Both the position numbers and the translations under genes were made by a program. The notes under the pieces are model-generated. The model saw only the letters and a list, made by a program, of their open reading frames with translations. It had not been told where the DNA came from and ran no database searches. A DNA stretch of 6,738 nucleotides from Nitrososphaeria archaeon (lineage in GTDB: Archaea > Thermoproteota > Nitrososphaeria > JACIWG01): positions 1 through 6,738 of the forward strand of contig JACIWG010000082.1 in assembly GCA_014361085.1 (NCBI GenBank), given 5' to 3'. The first letter of the stretch is position 1, and each line of letters starts with the position of its first letter. Positions 1-5,164 of this stretch are shown piece by piece.

Positions 1-297
1 ATTAAAAAGTAATGCCGTAAATAAACCTACATTTAAAGCGCCTGTAGATGTTGTTAAAACATAAATAAACGAAGAAAATAAAGCCCTCTGAAAATCACTA
101 TCATATATAATTTTTATGTAATTATATGCTCCAACAAATCTAGGCACAATGCCTGGCCTAAGCATGTTGCTAAAAAGACTTAAATAAATAGTGAAGGGAT
201 AGGGATAAGCTATTAAGAATAGAATTGCGAGTATGCAAGGTATTATGAAAAGGTATCCGTAATATCTTATACTTTTGTAGTTGCTCGAAAAGGACAT
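1..297 (-). CDS. ABC sugar-type transporter permease, N-terminal fragment
   Basis: Translating the minus strand from the ATG at 295-297 gives 99 codons open to the window edge, so the C-terminus is missing. It starts MSFSSNYKSIRYYGYLFIIP and has a long hydrophobic first membrane segment at about residues 14-36. A loop follows with FVGAYNYIKII and then FQRALFSSFIYVL. That arrangement (first helix, 'FVG..NY' loop, 'F..AL..S..Y' entry into the next helix) is typical of MalF/UgpA-type permeases of carbohydrate-uptake (CUT1-like) ABC importers. These form half of the membrane channel. The start lies 15 nt after the stop of the solute-binding protein gene, with a weak GGTAG 5 nt before the ATG, so the two are probably co-transcribed. 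A second permease and perhaps an ATPase would be expected further left. The substrate cannot be told. Confidence 0.82.
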   Translation of the reverse strand, partial: MSFSSNYKSIRYYGYLFIIPCILAILFLIAYPYPFTIYLSLFSNMLRPGIVPRFVGAYNYIKIIYDSDFQRALFSSFIYVLTTSTGALNVGLFTALLFN

Positions 298-312
298 GAA
301 GTCTACCGTAAA

Positions 313-1773
313 CTATTTTTTCATTTCTTTTATCGCTTCTCTCATTTTTTCAGCATATTTTACAGCCGTATCTTTTGGAGAAGCGTTTTCATTGCAAACT
401 TCATAAACAGCTTGAGCTATAAGGAATTTTGACCATGGAGGCCCAAATTCCCGTACTATTCCTTTTCCTTCTGCATATGCTGGTACCTGCATTTTTTTGA
501 ATCCCTCTATTAGAGACTCCACAGTCGCTCTTCCTCCAAAAGCCTTAACAATAGGATTATTTAGATATTCATTAGAGAATGTGATTGACTTCACCACAGG
601 AAAGAGACCGAAAACTACTAATCCACACAATTCGGCATAATATTTGGAAGTGAGCAAGAATTTACACCATTTTTTGGAAGCCTCTATTTGCGCTGGAGTT
701 GAATTGGTCTTGAATATTCCAAGAGCATAGTCTTCACCAAACATTCCCTCAACTTTATTTTTAATTCTTGAAATTATTTCGTTTTTTGGAATGAGATCTG
801 GTGCTGTATTATAGATTCTAAAGGCCATATATGTATTAGCTATGTCTATTGCAATTGTGCCTGGTAATACTGGATATAGTGTAAAGAGTGCTTTACTATC
901 GTCTGGGCCTGGAGGCGTATATTTAGATAGATTTTGAAGATACTGTAGCGTTTCAATACTTTCAGGATCATCAAAACGAATGTTAAGGTCTTCATCAAGT
1001 AATTTAACGCCATTTGCATAGCCCACAGTAAAATAGATTTGATTTGATCCAATGTCTTCTTTTGCATTAATAAATAAGATACCATATCTGTCTGGCGGCT
1101 TATTTAATTTTGTTGCAGCACTTAACATTTGATCCCAAGTTATTACATCTTTTGGCGTTTCTAACCCAGCCTCTTCAAACCAGTCTCTTCTATAATAGAC
1201 TTGAGAGATCCAAGGTATCCAGGAGGCAGCATACCACTTTCTCTCACCGGGAATTTGCCAAATCTTTAAAGGATATACAAACTGGTCTTCACCTATTTCG
1301 TTGATCACATCTGTAATTGCATCTGCATCTAACTCCGTTAACCACTCTGGTGCAAAATATGTTGGAATCTCCATTACCTGTGGCATTTTACCACTCATAT
1401 AAGCAGATGTAAGTTTTGTGGGATAATCTGCTTCCGCTATTGGCACCACTTTTACGTAAATGTCAGGATTTTCTTTCATAAATGCGTCAGCGGCTCTATT
1501 TAGGACTTCCATTCTCGGCTCTTCAACTAATTCTGTCCAAAATTCTACATACGTTTTGCCCGCTGGAGGTGTTGTGGATGATGTTGTTGGACTTGTTGTT
1601 GCGGTTGTTGTTCCTGTTACTGTCGTTGTTACCGTCTTTGTTGTCGTTACTGTCACTTCACCTTTTGGTACTGCAAAGTATGTTGCTGTACCTACAATAA
1701 CACTCGCAGCAATCACAGCTATTGCATAATTAAGAAATGTTCTCCTTCCAACTTTCTTAGGTTCTTGGCTCAT
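313..1773 (-). CDS. ABC transporter extracellular solute-binding protein (family 1, sugar type)
   Basis: A 486-residue protein that should capture a solute outside the cell and deliver it to the permease encoded just downstream. The N-terminus has a charged stretch with GRRTFLNY (residues 9-16), then a hydrophobic segment to about residue 35. This looks like an uncleaved signal anchor or a Tat-type signal. Residues about 40-70 are almost all Thr, Ser, Val and Pro, the flexible, probably glycosylated linker common in archaeal surface binding proteins. The folded part starts at YVEFWTELVEEPRMEVLNRA, matching the 'v.fW......' first strand of MalE-like proteins. It continues with FMKENPDIYVKVVP, VYYRRDWFEEAGLETP and TWDQMLSAATKL, all characteristic of family 1 binding proteins. 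No lipobox Cys is present. The ATG at 1771-1773 is preceded by no strong Shine-Dalgarno. Sugar specificity is inferred from family only. Confidence 0.9.
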   Translation of the reverse strand: MSQEPKKVGRRTFLNYAIAVIAASVIVGTATYFAVPKGEVTVTTTKTVTTTVTGTTTATTSPTTSSTTPPAGKTYVEFWTELVEEPRMEVLNRAADAFMKENPDIYVKVVPIAEADYPTKLTSAYMSGKMPQVMEIPTYFAPEWLTELDADAITDVINEIGEDQFVYPLKIWQIPGERKWYAASWIPWISQVYYRRDWFEEAGLETPKDVITWDQMLSAATKLNKPPDRYGILFINAKEDIGSNQIYFTVGYANGVKLLDEDLNIRFDDPESIETLQYLQNLSKYTPPGPDDSKALFTLYPVLPGTIAIDIANTYMAFRIYNTAPDLIPKNEIISRIKNKVEGMFGEDYALGIFKTNSTPAQIEASKKWCKFLLTSKYYAELCGLVVFGLFPVVKSITFSNEYLNNPIVKAFGGRATVESLIEGFKKMQVPAYAEGKGIVREFGPPWSKFLIAQAVYEVCNENASPKDTAVKYAEKMREAIKEMKK

Positions 1774-1807
1774 ACTTTTCTCAGAATATAAGTAACTAAA
1801 TTAGTAG

Positions 1808-1839
1808 TTAATAAATGTTACTGCAAAAAATTTTAAAAA
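1808..1839 (-). promoter_or_regulatory. Candidate promoter of the solute-binding protein operon
   Basis: Two AT-rich archaeal TATA-like boxes lie on the minus strand: TTTTTAAAA at 1831-1839 and TTTATTAA at 1808-1815. Start sites about 25 nt downstream would fall near 1810 or 1786, leaving a leader of some 37 or 13 nt before the ATG at 1773. The sequence does not decide between them. The first box sits in the T-rich tail of the preceding gene's likely terminator. Confidence 0.4.
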
Positions 1840-1858
1840 TAAAATAGAGTTTTCTCTA
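1821..1858 (-). terminator. Probable rtcB transcription terminator
   Basis: Directly after the rtcB stop codon, the minus strand has the inverted repeat TAGAG-AAAA-CTCTA (1845-1858). It is followed by a T-rich run, TTTTATTTTT and then TTTTTT after AAAA. Archaeal RNA polymerase stops at T-rich tracts with or without a hairpin, so this is a reasonable terminator. The stem is only 5 bp, so the T tracts are the stronger part of the signal. Confidence 0.5.
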
Positions 1859-1862
1859 AAAT

Positions 1863-4796
1863 TTAGCCTTTAACTACGCCAATTGGCACTATTCTTGCAA
1901 CCTTGGTAGCGATTCCAACCTTATGCGAAACTTCTGCAACAATGTCAACATCCTTGTACGCTTCAGGAGCCTCCTCACTTACAACCTTAACGTCCGCAGC
2001 CTCCAAAATAATACCTTTACCTTCAAGGTCACGTTTGACTTCGAAGCCGCTTCTAATCTTAAGTGCTCCAGCACGGCTCATCATACGACCAGCACCATGG
2101 GCGGTGCTTCCAAAACTTTTCACCATAGCAGCATCCTTGCCAACAAGAACCCAGCTAGAGGTGCCCATGCTGCCTGGAATAAGAACAGGCTGACCAACAT
2201 CCCTATACCTAGAAGGAACCTCACCATGCCCTTTAGGAAAAGCCCTAGTAGCACCCTTACGATGAACCACAACCTTCATCCTAGAACCGTCAACAACATG
2301 CTCTTCAACCTTAGCAATATTGTGGGCAACATCATAAACAAGCCTCAGCTCCCTTTCATCAACACCAAACACTTTAACAAAAGCCTTCCTAACCCAATGA
2401 GTAATCATCTGCCTATTAGCCCAAGCAAAATTGGCAGCAGCAGCCATAGCCCTAAAATAACGCTCACCCTCAAAACAATGCACAGGAACACTAGCAAGCT
2501 CACGATCAGGCAAAACAATCCCATACTTACGAGCACCAGCCTCCATAACCCTCAAATAATCACTACAAACCTGATGACCCAAACCCCTACTACCCGTATG
2601 AACCCACAAAACAACCTGCCCAACATCCAACAAACCAAAAACCCTAGCAACCTCTCCATCAAAAATTTTGTCAACAACACCAACCTCCAAAAAATGATTA
2701 CCACTACCCAAACTACCCAACTGAGGAGCACCACGCTGCTTCGCACTCACACTAACAGCACCAGCATCAGCACCACCCATACACCCACGCTCCTCACAAA
2801 ACTCCCTATCCTCAACAAAACCATAACCTGAAGCAACAGCCCAATCAACACCCTCCTCCAAAACCCTATCCAACTCACCAACACTCAAACGAACCTGACC
2901 ACGACTACCCAAACCACTAGGCACCTGAACAAACAACTCGCGAACCAACTGCCTAAGCTTAGGACGAACATCACGCTCAAACAAAGGAGTAGAAATCAAC
3001 CTGACACCACAGTTTGAGACGACAAAATTGTTTGCTACAAAATTGTGTCCATCATGGTCTACAGTAAAATCGTAGACGTAGTCGTGGTATTCAACCTCCT
3101 CCTTCAACACAATCTTGTCCCATACAAAGTCTGAGCCAACATATAATGGGCTTCTTACAAATTCTTCGAATCCCATGAAGGCTTGAGCAACCCTAGGCTC
3201 ACACCTACGCCCTTCATACAATGTTCTCTCTATAAAACGCCTGTTAGCCCAAGGAGTCTCTAGCCTACCAAATATTTCTGAAGCAGAAACCTTACCCTTT
3301 AACTCCCTAACAGCCTCAATAACCCTACCTCTCTCTTCAAGAACCCTAATCTTAAGCCTAAGATAATGGCATGCCAAGTTAGCTAGAACACTTCTCCTCC
3401 TATTATATACAAAACCAATTTTCCCGAAAAAGTTGACCAAATTCTCTGGAGCAGATGAAATGATAAGCCTAAGCCTAACAGTCTCCTCGCCATCCTTCCT
3501 CCTACCCTCAACCCTAAAACTGACCTTAGCAGTTTCAACATCAAACTCCTTCAACAGTAAAGAAATCTGCTCCAAAAACCTGCGGCCCCACTCACTCTTC
3601 CCCCTAACCTTATTAATACCGAGAACAGGACAATAGAAATTAAACCTACACACATTCTTAGGAGAAGCCAATTCTGCACCAAACAGGGCAGCCAAATAAA
3701 GCCTCTTAACCCACCTAGGCGCCCTAAAAATCCAAGAGGGAACCTCAAACTCTCCAACAGCCTTATCACCAACAGGAGCACCCAACATAGCAAGCAGGCA
3801 AGCGAAACTCTTAGCAGAAATCCTAACAAAATACTCTGTACTAGTAAACTCTCTAACACCATACCTTGAACTAATCCTATGCCTCCTAACCCTACCATAA
3901 ACCCTAGAAGGCCTAAAACCAAGCTTCAAAACATCCTCCCTAACAGCCTCCAAATCCTCAGGCCTACCATAGAAGACAACATAACCCTTACCACCAGAAA
4001 AATATATTGTACCATCACCAGTAACATAGCCAACAAGCCTAGCCAAACAAGAAACCCTCCTATCGTCCAAGTAGAGGGGAAGTAAACCCCTCCTCCTAAG
4101 CTCAAAAACAACAGCACCCCTCTCACGCTCACTCAAAGGCAAACCTTTAAGAGAACCCTCATCAACAATAACCTCCCTAGAAGGCTCCTCAAACTCAACA
4201 CCCTCAAACGGGTAAACAGCAACCCTATCACCAACACCAAGATCCTTCAAAGCAACCATACCAGAAGGCGTGAGAAAAGGATGATCCTCAGTAGCTACAA
4301 CCTCATAACCAGCTTCAGTAACAACCCTAAAAACCCTATTCCTAGGAAGCATTCTAATAAACCTAGAAAAACCAGCCTCAACAACCTCATGAGACCTAAG
4401 GTCAACACAAACAAGCCTATCAGAACGATTTCCAAAATCCCTAATCCTAACCCAAAAACCATCAGCAGTCAAAACACGAGCATCACCAGACAAACAATTA
4501 ATATCATAGCCCACTCCACCAGGACTCACAACACCATCATCAAAACTAGTGGCAGCAACACCACCAATAGGAAAACCATAACCCTCATGCCCATCAGGAA
4601 GTACAATTGAGAACTTTTGCACACCAGGCAAATGTGCAACATTCACAGCCTGCTCTAGAGTCCTATCCTCCAGCATCTTCTGTAAAAGTTGCTCGTTCGC
4701 ATAAATTTTAACAGGAACCCTCATGCCCTCTTTAGCACTCTTAGGTATCTCATACTCTACTTCTGAAACCTTTTGAGGTATATATTTTGCCAACAT
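1863..4796 (-). CDS. rtcB: tRNA-splicing RNA ligase RtcB, intein-containing precursor
   Basis: A 977-residue precursor. Removing the intein (residues 101-595) leaves 482 residues, close to Pyrococcus RtcB. RtcB joins 2',3'-cyclic phosphate (or 3'-phosphate) RNA ends to 5'-OH ends using GTP and Mn2+, sealing tRNA exons and intron-excised rRNA in archaea. All catalytic landmarks are visible: GYDIN at residues 96-100 joined after splicing to CGVRL (Asp98 and Cys596, metal ligands); SGNHFLEVG with His701; WVHTGSRGLGHQ with His733; DVAHNIAKVEEH with His825; HRKGATRAFPKGH; and STAHGAGR with His900, equivalent to the guanylylated His404 of the Pyrococcus enzyme. The ATG at 4794-4796 is set by an in-frame TGA at 4800-4802 and by GAGGTGATCC touching the start. 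The enzyme should be active only after splicing, because the intein separates the metal-binding Cys from Asp98. No archease gene, its usual cofactor, is in the window. Codon use is mosaic (see findings). Confidence 0.97.
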   Translation of the reverse strand: MLAKYIPQKVSEVEYEIPKSAKEGMRVPVKIYANEQLLQKMLEDRTLEQAVNVAHLPGVQKFSIVLPDGHEGYGFPIGGVAATSFDDGVVSPGGVGYDINCLSGDARVLTADGFWVRIRDFGNRSDRLVCVDLRSHEVVEAGFSRFIRMLPRNRVFRVVTEAGYEVVATEDHPFLTPSGMVALKDLGVGDRVAVYPFEGVEFEEPSREVIVDEGSLKGLPLSERERGAVVFELRRRGLLPLYLDDRRVSCLARLVGYVTGDGTIYFSGGKGYVVFYGRPEDLEAVREDVLKLGFRPSRVYGRVRRHRISSRYGVREFTSTEYFVRISAKSFACLLAMLGAPVGDKAVGEFEVPSWIFRAPRWVKRLYLAALFGAELASPKNVCRFNFYCPVLGINKVRGKSEWGRRFLEQISLLLKEFDVETAKVSFRVEGRRKDGEETVRLRLIISSAPENLVNFFGKIGFVYNRRRSVLANLACHYLRLKIRVLEERGRVIEAVRELKGKVSASEIFGRLETPWANRRFIERTLYEGRRCEPRVAQAFMGFEEFVRSPLYVGSDFVWDKIVLKEEVEYHDYVYDFTVDHDGHNFVANNFVVSNCGVRLISTPLFERDVRPKLRQLVRELFVQVPSGLGSRGQVRLSVGELDRVLEEGVDWAVASGYGFVEDREFCEERGCMGGADAGAVSVSAKQRGAPQLGSLGSGNHFLEVGVVDKIFDGEVARVFGLLDVGQVVLWVHTGSRGLGHQVCSDYLRVMEAGARKYGIVLPDRELASVPVHCFEGERYFRAMAAAANFAWANRQMITHWVRKAFVKVFGVDERELRLVYDVAHNIAKVEEHVVDGSRMKVVVHRKGATRAFPKGHGEVPSRYRDVGQPVLIPGSMGTSSWVLVGKDAAMVKSFGSTAHGAGRMMSRAGALKIRSGFEVKRDLEGKGIILEAADVKVVSEEAPEAYKDVDIVAEVSHKVGIATKVARIVPIGVVKG
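3012..4496 (-). mobile_element. Intein with LAGLIDADG homing endonuclease, inserted in the RtcB active site
   Basis: This 495-residue in-frame insertion (precursor residues 101-595) interrupts DIN/CGVR of RtcB. Inteins at this metal-binding motif are known in archaeal RtcB. Splicing blocks are present in order: CLSGDARVLTADG with Cys101 as nucleophile; TEDH (Thr169, His172) as block B; YDFTVDHDGHNF (Asp576, His584) as block F; FVVSN ending in Asn595, followed by Cys596 as the +1 nucleophile. The penultimate residue is Ser594, not the usual His. The middle holds a DOD endonuclease: motif 1 LVGYVTGDG (254-262, Asp261) and motif 2 LAALFGAEL (368-376, with Glu375 at the catalytic acidic position). 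Both acids are kept, so the nuclease may still work. Near the end, FVWDKI resembles the conserved 'fWDrI' strand before block F. The frame is intact, so the element looks functional in splicing. Confidence 0.95.
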
Positions 4797-4837
4797 GGAT
4801 CACCTCTTTCGAGAGCAATTTTTCTCGGAGGTGATCC
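4797..4837 (-). promoter_or_regulatory. rtcB leader hairpin sequestering the Shine-Dalgarno
   Basis: On the mRNA strand the parts are, in order: GGATCACCTC (4837-4828), CGAG (4827-4824), loop AAAAATTGCT (4823-4814), CTCG (4813-4810), three bulged A (4809-4807), GAGGTGATCC (4806-4797), then the rtcB ATG. The outer arms pair over 10 bp and the inner helix over 4 bp, with the only interruption being the AAA bulge. The 3' arm is the rtcB ribosome binding site, complementary to the 16S tail along its whole length. When folded, the site is buried, so initiation should be low until a ribosome, protein or cleavage opens the stem. The pairing is seen directly; regulation is inferred. A DNA operator with the same symmetry is an alternative. 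Confidence 0.7.
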
Positions 4838-4841
4838 CCAT
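4800..4841 (-). CDS. Candidate 13-residue leader peptide (upstream ORF of rtcB)
   Basis: An ATG at 4839-4841 opens a reading frame for MGITSEKNCSRKR, ending in TGA at 4800-4802. A GGAGG (4850-4854) sits 8 nt before the ATG and 5 nt before an in-frame GTG (4842-4844), a sound Shine-Dalgarno for either start. The frame runs through the whole 5' arm and loop of the hairpin and ends inside the rtcB ribosome binding site, 3 nt before the rtcB ATG and in the same frame. A ribosome translating it would melt the stem and stop beside the rtcB start, so translational coupling is the natural reading. The peptide is too short to judge by composition. It could be fortuitous: the hairpin alone might generate such an ORF, though the separate GGAGG argues against that. 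Confidence 0.42.
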   Translation of the reverse strand: MGITSEKNCSRKR

Positions 4842-4849
4842 CACATTTT

Positions 4850-4854
4850 CCTCC
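4850..4854 (-). promoter_or_regulatory. Shine-Dalgarno of the rtcB leader ORF
   Basis: GGAGG on the minus strand, outside the hairpin and therefore accessible. It is 8 nt from the leader ATG at 4841 and 5 nt from the GTG at 4844. It lies 53 nt from the rtcB ATG, too far to serve that start directly. Confidence 0.5.
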
Positions 4855-4899
4855 AAGAAGAACTTGTTCCCTGTTCACTTAAAGATTGAAGTAATATGG

Positions 4900-4917
4900 T
4901 TTATAAATGTTTTCAGA
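4900..4917 (-). promoter_or_regulatory. Likely rtcB promoter (TATA box and BRE)
   Basis: The minus strand has TTTATAAA at 4900-4907, preceded by an A-rich stretch (GAAAACA) that fits a TFB recognition element. A start about 25 nt downstream would fall near 4878, giving a leader of roughly 80 nt. That leader would include both the GGAGG and the whole hairpin, so it agrees with a regulated 5' leader. The exact start is not determined. Confidence 0.55.
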
Positions 4918-5125
4918 TAAGTTATGCTTTTAGGAATGTCAAGTATTAAAAAGTGTTATTTTGATAACTGTTGATGCATCTTTCACTTTGATTGGCTTGA
5001 ACTATTTTACTGCTGTTGTTTCCAAGGGTTGAGTAATTCGATAAGAAGTTTTGAGAGTGTAAGAATAAGAATTCTAAAGAGCTTAAGTATCATCTTAAAT
5101 TAATTTAAGTCAGTAACATCATCGG
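4918..5125. other. Intergenic region without a recognisable gene
   Basis: This AT-rich stretch between the rtcB promoter and the end of the nuclease-like gene has only very short reading frames on either strand. I see no tRNA, no CRISPR-like repeat and no convincing C/D-box pair. It contains the 16-bp palindrome listed separately. No clear T-rich terminator for the upstream gene was found. Confidence 0.5.
5094..5109. repeat. Perfect 16-bp palindrome
   Basis: CTTAAATTAATTTAAG reads the same on both strands. It lies 55 bp past the stop codon of the nuclease-like gene. With no spacer it would make a poor RNA hairpin, so a protein-binding site is more plausible than a terminator. AT richness makes chance occurrence possible. 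Confidence 0.55.
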
Positions 5126-5149
5126 CATACTATAACACATACTATAACA
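5126..5149. repeat. Tandem duplication of a 12-bp unit
   Basis: CATACTATAACA occurs twice head to tail with no mismatch and no spacer, 15 bp beyond the stop codon of the nuclease-like gene. It may be a slippage duplication or a direct-repeat binding site. No third copy was noticed, although the nine bases CATACTATA also appear on the minus strand upstream of the same gene (about 6305-6313). Confidence 0.75.
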
Positions 5150-5164
5150 GTATTCAAAGCATGT

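Noticed and set aside
1923..2831. Long plus-strand reading frame of 302 codons opposite rtcB
   Set aside because: It lies antisense to the conserved, fully readable RtcB. Its translation is low-complexity (Asn, Thr, Leu, Pro) because the G/T-ending codons of rtcB remove stops on the other strand. No domain is visible.
3551..3922. Minus-strand reading frame of 123 codons in another frame within the intein
   Set aside because: It is Leu/Gly/Val-rich and hydrophobic from G/T-rich DNA read out of frame, nested inside the intein endonuclease domain whose motifs are clear in the main frame.
4281..4610. Plus-strand reading frame of 109 codons opposite the intein start
   Set aside because: Same cause: an Asn/Thr/Ile-rich shadow of the skewed coding strand, with no Shine-Dalgarno and no recognisable motif.
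4497..4796. Possibility that the rtcB N-terminus is a separate gene or broken by the insertion
   Set aside because: The frame is continuous from the ATG through the intein into the C-terminal extein. Both splice junction residues are present, so this is one precursor, not a pseudogene.
5060..5125. C/D-box small RNA suggested by GATGATG and CTGA on the minus strand
   Set aside because: The boxes are only a few bases apart, leaving no room for a guide, and no second box pair was found.
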